Shown in pieces: positions 23,426 to 36,107 of a DNA stretch of 64,000 nucleotides. The position numbers were made by a program, and so were the translations under genes. The stretch is taken from NCBI GenBank assembly GCA_036971475.1, contig JBAIZL010000001.1, positions 112,500,850 to 112,564,849 on the forward strand. Direction: 5' to 3'. The stretch comes from Prosapia bicincta (taxonomy: Eukaryota; Arthropoda; Insecta; Hemiptera; Cercopidae). The notes under the pieces were generated by a model. The model saw only the letters and a program-made list of their open reading frames with translations, did not search any database and had not been told where the DNA came from. How positions within the stretch are numbered: position 1 is the first letter of the stretch; each line of letters begins with the position of its first letter.

Positions 23426-26400
23426 TTTAGTCCAAATAAAACCGAGATGATATTTTAACATTATAAACAGGAAAAAGGATTCATTTTCCTCATAATCGTG
23501 GCAAGTAAAAGTTTAACATATATCAGCAATTTTAAATTCTGCAAACATGGAAAATTTGTTACTTCGTTACGAGACTTATTATTTGAAACAAATCAAATTC
23601 TAACCTAATTTTTACACGTAATATTTGTTAATTGAAAAATATTCACAAATTATTATCTGTGTGATTTAAATACAAAAGGTAGGTGAGAAAACACTAATAA
23701 AGCTCGCGACGAAATGTAAATCCGTTGGCGTCATTAAAATCGAGGGATATCAAGGTTTAAATTAATGTTAATCATTTATCCAATTAATACGCAAAAAGAA
23801 TTAATTATTAGAAATATTTAGGATGAATTTAACAATTACGGAAATGTTTAAACTTTTAAGAAAAATAAATATTAGGGAATTTTTATCACGTGTTTGATTT
23901 ATAAAATTATGAAATATTTTATAATTTCGAATTTTATGAAATATTTTATAAACGTATAAATAATGTTTATATTTATAAAACGCGGTTGGATAAAATATGC
24001 ACAAACACATGCACAATCTTTATTTGAAAAGACGTAGCAAATGATGGTACTTCGTTAAGAAAATTGAGGTTGAGATAAAGCGAACATTTTAGAGAAAGAA
24101 AATTCAAAAAGCGTTAGATTTGCAGCGTCGTACATTGCTGATTTTGAGCAAGGCACGATATATCAGGTGGATCTATAGCTGCCGTGATTTGACGGAACCT
24201 ATTAACTAGTACATCACTACTATTTAGACCTGTTGCTGGAGATGTAAATCGTATTTCTCCTACAGGAAGTGGACAATGGCATTGAAGATTTGGAATAGGT
24301 ACGTATTATCAAAATAAAATAATCCTGAATTACCACTTACCTACAATCTGTTGTCTGTGCTGTTAGTTTCTAAAACGTTGTCGGCTGTAGACTAAAACGC
24401 TTGTGCTTACACTTCAGTAAAATGTGAAAAGTCTGATTACACAATTTCTAACCTCTTTAATGACGATCTGAAGAATAAATAGTGAAAACATTCTTCTTGG
24501 GGCGCACGAATGATCTAATGTATATCTACTTCTTAGGACCTAGAGCCGGATTGACTAAAACTAAAATACAAAAATATTAAAAACACACTAGACACAATAT
24601 ACAAATCTTTTAATTTAATACAGTTAATTTATATGGGGTTAGGGTTTTTTTATTTATTTAGATAAACCTAGTCTACACTCCTGAAGGAATTTATTAAATC
24701 TATAATAATTGGACTAAAGAATAAACTCACAGATACTGTCATGCCCTAAATCTTCCACGGAGAGAGGTTTCATATACAATCACAGATACTAGCAAAACGT
24801 ATAATTGATTGTAGTGCGATTTTCGAGGATTAGACGCACAACTGAAAAAGCGGATTTGTAGTAACAACACGCCACTTAAGCAGACGATAATGTTAGCGCA
24901 GCACAAGCTACTGAGTGTTAATTCTCGACTATTAGGATAACCGTGTAACTAGCTTTACTTAATGGAGCCCAAATTTAGTATCTGGTACTGAATTTATAAT
25001 AAAATAGCCTAAAAGTCAATGAATGACGTGTTAAAATTAGCTAAACAATTTAGTATTTTTTTAACAAAATAACAGCTGAACAGATAAAAGTCGATCGAGA
25101 AAAGTGTGGCAATAAATGTTATCAATAGAATGTTATTTATTGAAGTGCATTCGAATATACAACATTTTTTTTATATTGTTTGAAATGTGTTGGAAAATAA
25201 TTTTAATTTTTTGAATGCTGCTTAGCAACCAAAATTTGGAATGAATTCAGTGAAATCTCTTAAAATAAGACAATATAGTAAGTCCTATTTTATGCTATTT
25301 TAGCACTTGAAAATTAAACTTGGGAAAAATTTTGGTGTATCGCCAGAACTCTAGCAATGTACTCATGAGTTTCCCAAAGTCTCATGGCAATAGGATCAGT
25401 GGTTTATTAATGCATAAGGCTAATAAATACATGCATGCATACATACATAAATAAAAACATTAATTTTTATAAATATAGATGAGAAAGTTTTGGTGGCTAA
25501 CGAAGAACCCAGAATACGATGTACTGCTAGGAACATTAGTGAAGTTTAACTATGGGTGTACCCCTCATTCAGTTTCCTAATGTACAAAGATATTTCTGGC
25601 CTGCCTATAATGTACGAACTACTTAAGGTATGAAAGATTACTTGCATAACGCTATTTAGTTAAAATAGAGGTGGTTGAAATATTCTGCAATCGGGACAAC
25701 CTGTGTTTAAAATATATGTTCTGAGACGAATTGACAAGATGTTTAAAAATCCTTAGAAAGCCTAACACGAAAGGAATAGGCTTGCTAAACGGCACCCAGC
25801 GAGGCCTGTAGGAGGTCAGGGGAAGATTTACCATTCAGTAGGGAAATGCATTTCCACCTCTAAATTGAAAAAAGGTATTGTTCCTATGACAGAGAAACAA
25901 AATAATGTTCACTTAAAATAAAACTAAATCAGCATTACTAAGCCTACCTTAAACCTCACTAAAGCACCTCCTTTTGTCTCCTAGCCCCCTGAGTATTAAC
26001 TATTATGAATCAGGTCTAGACTAAAAACATTAAATGGATTTGCTGTAATCGCAAGTGACTTAGTTGGGTACTGAATCGTTTATTTAGGGACAGTTATTTA
26101 CACAAGGTTTAGCGTAATACTGTTTTCTCAATAACGACTGTTTTAGTCCTACATTAAATATGTCGCTTGGTATTTTGTCAAAACGTTCAGTGACTTTGTT
26201 TTTCAAATTCGAAGCGAAAATAAACGTTTATTTTGTTTTCAAGAGTTGGCTTACTTTTAACAAAATCCAGTTTTATAGTAAAATATTCTCATTTGTAATT
26301 AAACTACTAAATAAACAACATTTTTTTTAATAATATCTATTTTCTAGGTTTGTTACATAACTTTTGTATTTATTGCTATTAATTTGAAATTTAGTAGCAA

Positions 26401-27320
26401 CAAATTTATGATTATATTTGAAAAAAATTAAATTCACAAAACATTATCATTTAAATAGACTAAAGAGTTTATAACAAATTTGTTTAATAACTTTCTTTTC
26501 TGTTGTTAATAGTTAAATAAACCTAAAAACGTTTAGTAAAGAAACTATATCTGTTATGTTAGTAATATGTTACTAAAGAGACCTTCCTTGTGTCTCCTCT
26601 ACTTACTTCATCTTCAAACCCAACTCAACTGAACTACAATTCCCTTGGATCATTCGAAAATTAACTCACTAAGTCAATAGTAGCTTAATATTTTCCACGA
26701 TTATTCAACTCTTATCTCCTTACTATTGCAACGTTTTTTTTTTGTATTGCCGCCAAACAACTGGTAATTAGCACAAGTAGTTGCTAATGGTTCGATTGAG
26801 GGCAGCACACTACGGTATCCTTTTATAATCAGCTGTTCTTTACGTCCTTGATTTTCAGGTCTTAGACGCCAGTAGAGGTGGTGAACAAGGGATTAATCTC
26901 CGATAGATCGGATTTACCCCAGTAATTTTATTTTGCCTCATAACTGCGTCATTCAGCGTTCCCACGGCGGTATGACAATATCCTGCAGTATTTTCATTCC
27001 TGCATTCTCTTGATAATTATTATTATTCAATTTTCACGATAACAAAATACCTGGAAGACGTTAGTAATTCAAGTTGTTTGCTTCAACTATTTTGAATTTG
27101 GATTCATAGAAACACTAGATTAAAAATACCTACATAAACTTGATAACTCTCCAAACACGTCTTTTTTAGTGAACTCTACAGGTGCCTGATATTAGCTGCC
27201 TCTACTAACACTTCTCAACTTCTCTTCATTGACTCCAGGGGTGAATGGTCTTCAACTTCTCCTAATTGTGACACATTCTTTCACGCACCTTTTTTATATT
27301 TCATCTTTCCACGAAAGCAT
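23426..27320. other. AT-rich non-coding sequence
   Basis: No coding domain is seen. GC-richer patches at about 24120-24300 and 26800-27000 have no homology that I recognise. A 33-nt stretch at 24266-24298 has good splice-site flanks (see findings). The frames at 23801-24016 and 25652-25834 look like chance. Confidence 0.5.
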
Positions 27321-28024
27321 CCACCCTTGTTGAGGACAGTTTGATTACTGCAATACGGATCACTTTGTAGCATAACGTCACACTCCACCCTTGTTGAGGT
27401 CAGTTTGATTACTGCAATACGGATCACTTGGTAGCATAACGTCCCACTCCACCCTTGTTGAGGTCAGTTTGATTACTGCAATACGGATCACTTTGTAGCA
27501 TAACGTCCCACTCCACTCTTGTTGAGGTCAGTTTGATTACTGCAATACGGATCACTTGGTAGCATAACGTCCCACTCCACCCTTGTTGAGGTCAGTTTGA
27601 TTACTGCAATACGGATCACTTGGTAGCATAACGTCCCACTCCACCCTTGTTGAGGTCAGTTTGATTACTGCAATACGGATCACTTTGTAGCATAACGTCC
27701 CACTCCACCCTTGTTGAGGTCAGTTTGATTACTGCAATACGGATCACTTGGTAGCATAACGTCCCACTCCACCCTTGTTGAGGTCAGTTTGATTACTGCA
27801 ATACGGATCACTTTGTAGCATAACGTCCCACTCCACTCTTGTTGAGGTCAGTTTGATTACTGCAATACGGATCACTTGGTAGCATATCGTCCCACTTTAC
27901 CCTTGTTGAGGTCAGATTGATTACTGTAATACGGATCACTTTGTAGCATAACGTTCCACTGCACCCTTATTGAGGTCAGTTTGATTACTGCAATACGGAT
28001 CACTTTGTAGCATAACGTCCCACA
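27321..28024. repeat. 64-bp minisatellite array, eleven units
   Basis: ccacccttgttgagg recurs every 64 bp from 27321 (27385, 27449 and so on) to about 28024. Units alternate between ctttgtag and cttggtag, and the variant ccactctt occurs in units 4 and 9 only, five units (320 bp) apart. The last units carry more substitutions, as expected at an array edge. Confidence 0.97.
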
Positions 28025-28289
28025 CTTTCAACAGTTGGAAACTTCTGAGCACTTTAGACCCATTCACTTGAGCAGTGTCTGTTCACCTTCGACACATTTC
28101 TTTAGAATTTGTTTTTCAAGACCTATTTAATCCTAACTTGATTTATTAAGATTTTGCAAATCAATCACACTTTGTTTACGTCCTGCATGTATAATTAGCT
28201 AGGAACAGTGACAAAAAGGTGTTTCCCATCTTTGTAATTCTCCTATATAACATTTGCTGTAACTTATGTTATTGGTTATATAGTTTTTG

Positions 28290-28293
<4 letters not shown>

Positions 28294-28338
<45 letters not shown>
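28294..28338. repeat. (TA)n microsatellite
   Basis: Alternating TA of about 45 bp, ending in tttatttattt. Confidence 0.95.
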
Positions 28339-28342
<4 letters not shown>

Positions 28343-28823
28343 TTATTTAGAAATGTTGAAAGGATTTTAAACGGAAGAAGAACGTAACATTATTCTGTTT
28401 AAATTATTCCAAAACGTTTCATAATGTTTAAAAGTTTTACTGAAAGGTGAATTAACACAAATTGAAAACTGCTAAACTTAGCAAGTGGTAGGTTTTAATA
28501 ATATCGTTAAGGTTCTATAAGAAGAAAAATAGTATATTATTTCATTGTTTATAAATTGTTTTAAATTGTAATTTAAAACCGTTAGTGTTTTTTTTCTACA
28601 ATTATATTTGAGTTATTATATTTTCCTTAATATTTACAATAATTAATTGTTAAATTAGATATCAAAATGTATGAAAATATTTTTATATTTCTTTATTTAT
28701 TTAACATAATTACGTCTATAATGCATTGTCGAAGAATAACATTTGGATTGTTTTTTTTATTAAAAAGTTATTTTTTAGGTTCCATTTTTTAAAAAACAAA
28801 ATTTTTAAACTAATACTATGTAT
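28339..28823. other. AT-rich non-coding sequence
   Basis: Nothing recognised. It ends at the left copy of a 13-bp direct repeat (28811-28823). Confidence 0.6.
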
Positions 28824-28854
28824 AACTGTTTAAAACAACTGAGGCGTAATGTTT

Positions 28855-29073
28855 AACATAAATAAATGAAACCTCTAAATCACAAATAACCTTTTTCTTT
28901 TATTTAAAGCCTTATGTACAATTCGATTGCATACCAATCATCCTAAGGAGGTAATTTACAATAAAAACACTTTTATTGTAAATTACATCTCGAAATTACA
29001 ATCGAAATGTACATAATGTTTTAAATAAAAGAAAAAAGTAATTTGTGGTTTAGAGGCTTCATTTATTTATGTT
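28855..29073. repeat. 219-bp imperfect palindrome (foldback element candidate)
   Basis: Outer arms: aacataaataaatgaa at 28855 matches the reverse complement of the text ending at 29073, and similarity continues through the ctttttcttttatttaaa and atgtac blocks for about 75 bp. Inner perfect arms of 16 bp (28951-28966 and 28971-28986) surround a 4-nt loop. The direct repeat taatactatgtat occurs at 28811-28823 and 29073-29085. No coding capacity. Confidence 0.85.
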
Positions 29074-29085
29074 AATACTATGTAT

Positions 29086-32000
29086 GGTTTATAATGAATG
29101 ATGAGTAAATAACTAAATATATTCATTGAGTAAATAACTAAGAATATTTGATGTGTAATAACAAGAATGGTCGATCAGTAAATAAGGTCTGTTCCCAAGT
29201 TTACCTCAAGCACTCCCAAAGGTCCTTATTTAATTACGTGAGCAACTAAGTTGTATAATTTATACAAGACATTACATGAACAGTACTGTCAACATAGATT
29301 CTGTTTGTGGGAGAGTAAACGGCTCTTCCTTGCTGATACATTTCCTTCCTCCCTTTGCATTGGAAGTACATACAAAATCCACATGTTCCTTGTAAACTAC
29401 TACAACATAAAATTAATTTTAATCAATCTTGTATATCTTTATTTATATTTCATTTATTCTAAATGTTTTTTCTACACATATGCCGTAGTCTAATTCATTT
29501 TCATAGTTTCTAAGATTCTCAATTTTCAGTTTTATATAGGCCTAATAAAAAAGAAGATTACAGACAAAGGGGTCCTGATTTAGCTGACGTTTTTACAGGA
29601 AACCAGCCCGATTGTTGTAGAAAATATATTATAATGTTTAATTATTTTAGGGAATTTTTTTTTTTTTGTTTATTTATCTTCCTTTACGAATCTTATACTA
29701 AACATGTTTACAATATGCATAGGCCTATACTATAAAACTGTAAAAAAATGTAATTTACGATTTAAAATAAACTAAAAACAATACATATGAATGGAACTAT
29801 CATACCTTATGAATATAATTAAAATTATTTTGGTGTAGGCCTAGATGCTAAGCTTAGAAAATAGCAAATACCACATCAAAACATATAACTAGGCATTAAA
29901 TATGTTGGCTCCAGAGTGAAAATCTCAATGTTGTTAATTAACTTTTTAATCCTATTAACAATCTATAAACAGATTCTGAATTCCTTTCTGGATCTACGGC
30001 TGTCATTCACAGCGATGTGCAATAAAACTGAATATAGGAATTCTTTTGACGTTCCAGAAAATGGTACTAAGGAATATTGGGAATGCACTTTGATATATCA
30101 GAAATCAATATACTGATTGATTCACTGAATGTGAAGATTTCAAATATATCAGAGGAAATAAAAAGATAAAAAAAGACTTTACTCAATCAGAACGCAGATG
30201 TTGGCTACCCGATACCATTCGAGCTAGTGTGTGGTGTCATGATTAGTGAACAAAAATAAAGTGCCAATAAGCAAAGTGTTGCTATAAGTGGTTGTAGGAG
30301 TTATGCAGGGAGAATTATTCGTTAACTTAATAAGATATACAAGATAATTATAGGCAACATAAAGATTATTGATTAAAAAATTTACAGGCAAAAAAAGAAG
30401 TCCTATGTATGTATGTAAGGTTATAAAGTTAGAATAAAGAAGTGTTACTTTCATGAATTAGAGAGGCCAAATATTCTAAAACATTTTTCAAGAATGTCAT
30501 ATAGCAAACTGGGTTTTTTTTCAATTAAAGTGAGTGAAGAAAACGATCGGCAATAGTGGTTTTTTAAACATGACTTCATTTAAATTCAATATATCCTGCT
30601 CGATATTCCACATTTTAGTTCCTAATTTTCTTTTTTTCAAGAATGGTAAATTTCCATAATATCAATCAAATTAATTTTTGTAAGAATAATAAATGGTACA
30701 AAACATATGAAGTTAAAGTTATCTTTTCTATGACTTATGTCTCTTTTTTTCGTGGTTTAATAGGATTAGGAGAAAAACAGTCGAATATTTTCTTGATTTA
30801 ATAAACTAAAGATGACTACACACAATAACAATAATTATTTAGTTACTATAAATTCTTTAATTAAATAAACAAGTTAATTTCCTACCTCATGTTTAACGTA
30901 TTTATTTAATTTAACACTTATAGCGTTAAAGTAATACTTCGAAAACATCTCCATTTACACTCGTTCACAAGCCAATAAAACCACAACTTGAGTGTTTTAT
31001 TTATGAAAAACAAATATCTACGTTAGAAAAATTATCACTGTAAAGAATGGAATTGGTTAACAACTCCAGCTCAACATATTAGAACCCTAACAGCCAGTGT
31101 TAAGCCTTCATCGTCTAGTAAAGATAATTTAGGGAGCAATTCTGCCGCTTATCTCTGTGTTGTGTTGGAGCCTGCGCCTGCTTAAAATAAAATAACGTCA
31201 CTAGGGCTGCAAAACTATCCTCGCTCGAGAATTACTCGGAGAGTCCTGGTTCTTCTATAAAATTGTAATACTATTTACTCCTCTAGTTATTTACACAAGT
31301 TGTAACTGACTTCGAAATAAATTTGAAATATAATACGTAGGCCTTTACAAAGACATCATATTATTCACTTTTCGAAATGAATTATTCACGACACAATGTG
31401 TATTTTCTTTGGTAATAAACTAATATTTTACGTAAAAATAGTAACATAAGGTTTTAAACAACATTTTAAACACTGATAACTTAAATATATTTTTTCAAAA
31501 CCTTTAACCCGTTTTATGACAAAACAATATTCTGCATATGTTAACGGCAAACTATTCCAATAATTATGGAAACCATGTTATTTTATTAATTAGCAATAAG
31601 AAAGCAATATGATGGGCTAGGTCAGCAACGACAAAATTCCAAGATTCCTTGCGCAATACATTACAATAAGAGATTTCTTCTCCGGTGGAGAAACACATTT
31701 ATTGTCTTGACTTCCATTCACAGGTTTTAGAACGAACCACAAAATACAAATTCTTAATGTATGAGACTACGTGCCTGTGTAAAGTTATAAGTTTTTAAAC
31801 ATGCCTGAAAGTAATTATGGAATTATCTTGTGATAATGCATGAAGAATGCGAGTATGATACTTTATTATGATTTTATATTACCGTTACAATATAATTTAT
31901 GACAATTATAATAATTAATTTACAATCAACCGAAAAATTTATTTTAAAAAGAAAATGTAATATGGTTAAATATTCAAATGCACCTGTTGTAGTTACTTTG

Positions 32001-34515
32001 ATAATTATTGTTTCATTAAATGCGGAAAATGAACCAGTTAATTATATTCATAATAATTATTTATATATACAATATTTATACCTACATTTTGTATTTATTT
32101 ATACAGTGAAATTTATTCTACAAGGAATTCTAATATCAAGTTATCTCTTCCACAATATTTTTCAATATGGTATTCAACATGCATTAGAAACCACTTGAAC
32201 TATATCTTTAGCTGACTCCAGCATGAAATATTGAATGCAAAACCTTCGGAAATGTTCTATTTATTCATCCACAGTTCAACCAATTATATTACAGAGGCAC
32301 ACAATATATAATTTTATATATTCACCAAACACACACTGTAACGGGTTTAAATTGAGAAGACCAATTGCTTTACTAAAGAATCATTCCTAGCTCGCTTTTC
32401 CGTTCTAAGTGTTAATATAACATTTCCCTCGTTTTATTCTAGACACCAATTACATCTGTTCAAAGTCTTAACAGTGTTTATTCCGCTTCTTTACACAGTA
32501 ATCTCTTTGGACGCCAATTAATGGGTTTTCCAGCTGCTTTTTTCGCTCAACGTCAAGCTCGCCCCCGCTAATTGCTTCATTGTTGCTATAAATCCAAACA
32601 AGATTAGCAAATAATAAAATCTCATCGTGAACATATGTTGCGTGAACATATGTTGCTTGAACATAAGTATCTCCGTACCTTTAGCTTTGGTAACTTTGAG
32701 ATTTATCGCTTCCTTTAAAGGTAGACTATTGATTCTTACAAAATTGCGTAATTACATTGTATGAATATTACACAAGTATCAACTTAAAATAATGTTTGGC
32801 CAAGCATTACGTGAAAGCTTCCGATAAAAATAATATAAATGCTGTATACATTTACGATTTACAAGGCTATATCCTAATAAGTTCTTACAGAATTAAATAT
32901 GCATACTTTCAGAAGGAAAGCAATATATTCGTTTAATTCCAAGAGTGTTTTAGTTATACAATATTTCGTGTGATAAAATGTAATAAATTTAAAAGAATTG
33001 TTGACACAGTCTTGTTAATACATATTTTACTTATTTAATTTGGATAGATAATTTGTGTGTATAATGAAGAGAAATTATTTATAAAAACTATTAACAGGCT
33101 TATCCTGTAGCTATTGCGAGAAAGATTTATTTGAGTTTTCTTCTAAAAATAAGAATTAGAATATTATTTTACTGTCATTTGAATTTATAAATAGATATTT
33201 CTGTATTTCAATATGTAAGTAAAAATTTGTATATTATATATTTCAATATAAATAACTGTTTTGACGATATTCCTCAAAAATATATGTATTTATGGATAAT
33301 AGTTATAAAATTCATTAAAGAAACTTTTATCATTGAATGTACTTGTCACCAATCTAAAAACCCATATTCATATAAGAATTATTATCAATTGAAATATTAT
33401 TGACAGTTATTATTTCATTTTTTGGAACTGATAGCCTCAATAATTTATTAATCTAATACTACAAAATTAAATTAACTTATTTCTAGTTTACTATAATACA
33501 ATTGAAACGTATTAACGGAGTTTTGATAATAGTTTTTAATAACATTTTTTAATTAATAATGTTTAAATTAATTGATAGAATAGGAAGTGACATCAACAAT
33601 TAAAATTGGAGAAAAAGTTATTAGTTGCTATGGTGATGAAAAAGAACAAAATATTTGAAAGCCTATTTGTACTAAAGTTTGAATGTACTGCAAAACGTGA
33701 ACAGAATTTAGTTATGAAAATGTTTTTAGTTCTGTATAGAATAAAAGAGAAGATATGAGTGTACAATGATACCTATATTGCCAGTGAATGTGGAATAAGC
33801 AGCGATTTAGTGGTATCAAATTTAAATATTCATTTTGTCAATATTTCAATAAATAAGCTTTTATTAGTAAAACAAATAATAAAGAGCCTGGGATTCAATT
33901 TTATCAATTATATATGATCCATTTAAATTTTGTGATTCCATTGAAACTTTATTATTATTTTGCAGTAATTTTTGTTCTATTTAGACTATTTGGTTCAGTA
34001 TTATAATGATATTTATTTGCCAAAGGTAATAATGATATAAGTATGAATGTATATACATATACATTATTTCTTTTATTTATTCACTTAATATAAATAGCTC
34101 GACCGTTTAGAGTTTATAATATTTCATTATTTATTTAGTTGGGACTATTAATAGAGACGTTGCTTGGTAATGAAACAATTGTTTATGCTGTTGCTTAGTA
34201 ACGATACAATAAATAAAATTTTGTTTTTTAAATTGTCTACATGTTGCATCGTGTATTACATTTGTTTCCTTACACTAATCTCTAGTAATAGTGATGTAAC
34301 ACACAAACAGCTTACAATCGTGAACTCTGCCACAACAATGATACTGCCCTGTGCACAACGCGTTGTCCGGTCAGGAATGACAGACCTATATAGAACATCG
34401 CCCTACACAAGTTCAAGGTAGAGAGCGCCGTCATTCTCTCTTGCCGCACACTTTTGTGCTCACATCCTCTTGTACTGCAAGAGTTAAATAAATAAATAAA
34501 TATATATATTTATAT

Positions 34516-34518
<3 letters not shown>
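29086..34518. other. AT-rich non-coding sequence
   Basis: No gene is recognised. Short local repeats of gagtaaataact lie at 29100-29190. Frames at 29251-29493, 29916-30116, 30224-30454, 31899-32198 and 34164-34421 are hydrophobic or low complexity, without motifs. A GC-richer stretch at 34320-34480 has a tatatag box and ends in ataaataaataaa, which could be an old LTR or SINE tail, but no partner copy is seen. Confidence 0.5.

Positions 34519-34561
<43 letters not shown>
34519..34561. repeat. (TA)n microsatellite
   Basis: Alternating AT of about 43 bp. Confidence 0.95.
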
Positions 34562-34563
<2 letters not shown>

Positions 34564-35116
34564 CGTTTCAATATTATCAAATTATTATCCACTACTGCAT
34601 AAACTGAATAAAGCAAAATTGAATTAAGTTACGTAAATCATTACCAACTGTATTTTTTTGTCAAAAAGGATTATATTTCTTTTTAACATGAGAAATCTAC
34701 GGTAATAGGTTTTCATAAATTTCCTACCTGCGTATCTGGAAACTAGCTTTACAAGAGATCTGGAATATATCACTAACACCAATAATGGAAAGGAAAGCAT
34801 TTCCTTATTACAGTCATAAACTAAACTGGAGTACCAACTGAACAGAGCGATATTTCCCTTGTCTGGCTTATAATCTTTATTACCTTAGGTCATTCATATA
34901 TTTTAAAAGTTTCTCTTACTTCTTTACTTTACATTAAAAACTTTTAATACGTTTTAATGTCTTATTTAAAATCTACGTCCACTAGTTTTTCTATTATTAT
35001 AATATAAGCAATATTTATAAATATTGCTTTTCCTTAGAGATGAGAAATATTTGAATGAATAAAATCTAATTAAAAACCATCTGTTGTGGTAATACAATTC
35101 AAACACCCATAGAATT
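34562..35116. other. AT-rich non-coding sequence
   Basis: Nothing recognised before the PLE tail begins. Confidence 0.6.
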
Positions 35117-35518
35117 AATCATTTAAACAATAGTTTGAGTATCCGAACTTTAAATTTTCTAAATATTTTAAAGCTTACTGAGACAGAACGTTTTTGATCG
35201 CTATGTGCCGATCTACATCAGTGTCTTCTGCTTGGAGATATCGGGTAAAGCGGTGAGGGTTTTAAAGGTAGGTTTTCGATAGTATCAAAGGTTTTCGATA
35301 GTATCATATCATACTCTTTAGTATGTGTGATTTGTATTGTGTCTCTTCGTTTAATATGTTTGTACTTTGTGTTTTTGTGAGTCTGTAAATTTCATATTGT
35401 TCTAGTGTGTTGAGATATGGTCCTTTTTTGTTGATGTGTAGGATTTCTAGGTTTAGGTAAATGTCTGTGTATTTGTGTCCTGTTTCTTTTATGTGATTGT
35501 AAAATGTTGAATGTCCGC
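35117..35518 (-). mobile_element. Penelope-like element remnant, copy 2
   Basis: Minus-strand coding from 35518 to about 35304 reads STFYNHIKETGHKYTDIY, LEILHINKKGP and LEQYEIYRLTK, the C-terminal end of the GIY-YIG domain, closely similar to copy 1 (12028-12240). The untranslated tail matches copy 1 down to about 35117. An extra local duplication of ggttttcgatagtatca lies at 35272-35309. The element is cut at 35518, exactly where the 65-bp satellite begins. The open frame starts in satellite sequence, so that start is not genuine. Confidence 0.8.
35181..35226 (-). ncRNA. Hammerhead-ribozyme-like motif in PLE 3' tail
   Basis: On the minus strand, stem I is AGACA/TGTCT (plus 35222-35226 with 35181-35185), five perfect pairs. 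CTGATG (plus 35216-35221) is followed by an extra T and the expected A. Stem II is GATCG/CGATC (35209-35213 with 35196-35200) with an 8-nt loop. Then come AAAA in place of GAAA, the palindrome AACGTT (35187-35192) as stem III, and C at the cleavage position (complement of 35186). Copy 1 retains GAAA. Each copy has different damaging changes, as expected if an ancestral element carried an intact version. Confidence 0.5.
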
Positions 35519-35524
35519 GGAATG

Positions 35525-36107
35525 TCATTCAGAACTAAAAGTGTTCCTCAGCGATCCCCGCATTCAGATTATTCGACATAGATGTGAAGTCATTCAGAAC
35601 TAAAAGTGTTCCTCAGCGATCGCCGCATTCAGATTATTCGACATAGATGTGAAGTCATTCAGAACTAAAATTGTTCCTCAGCGATCCCCGCATTCAGATT
35701 ATTCGACATAGATGTGACGTCATTCAGAACTAAAAGTGTTCCTCAGCGATCGCCGCATTCAGATTATTCGACATAGATGTGAAGTCATTCAGAACTAAAA
35801 GTGTTCCTCAGCGATCCCCGCATTCAGATTATTCGACATAGATGTGAAGTCATTCAGAACTAAAAGTGTTCCTCAGCGATCCCCGCATTCAGATTATTCG
35901 ACATAGATGTGAAGTCATTCAGAACTAAAAGTGTTCCTCAGCGATCCCCGCATTCAGATTATTCGACATAGATGTGAAGTCATTCAGAACTAAAAGTGTT
36001 CCTCAGCGATCCCCGCATTCAGATTATTCGACATAGATGTGAAGTCATTCAGAACTAAAAGTGTTCCTCAGCGATCCCCGCATTCAGATTAGTCGACAGA
36101 GGAATGA
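35525..36107. repeat. 65-bp minisatellite array, nine units
   Basis: tcattcagaactaaaa recurs at 35525, 35590, 35655, 35720, 35785, 35850, 35915, 35980 and 36045, an exact period of 65. Units differ mainly at gatccccgc against gatcgccgc and at gtgaagt against gtgacgt. The array abuts the truncated PLE on the left and ends near a gtcgac variant at about 36093-36107. Spacers are not unique, so this is not CRISPR. Confidence 0.97.

Noticed and set aside
34159..34202. Two RFX X-box-like sites (gttgcttggtaat, gttgcttagtaac)
   Set aside because: The consensus is loose enough to be expected many times in 64 kb. Similar matches occur at 25217 and 53214 with no gene nearby.
35525..36107. Regular direct repeats that might suggest a CRISPR array
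   Set aside because: The whole 65-bp unit repeats, so there are no unique spacers. There are no cas genes and the DNA is eukaryotic; it is a minisatellite.
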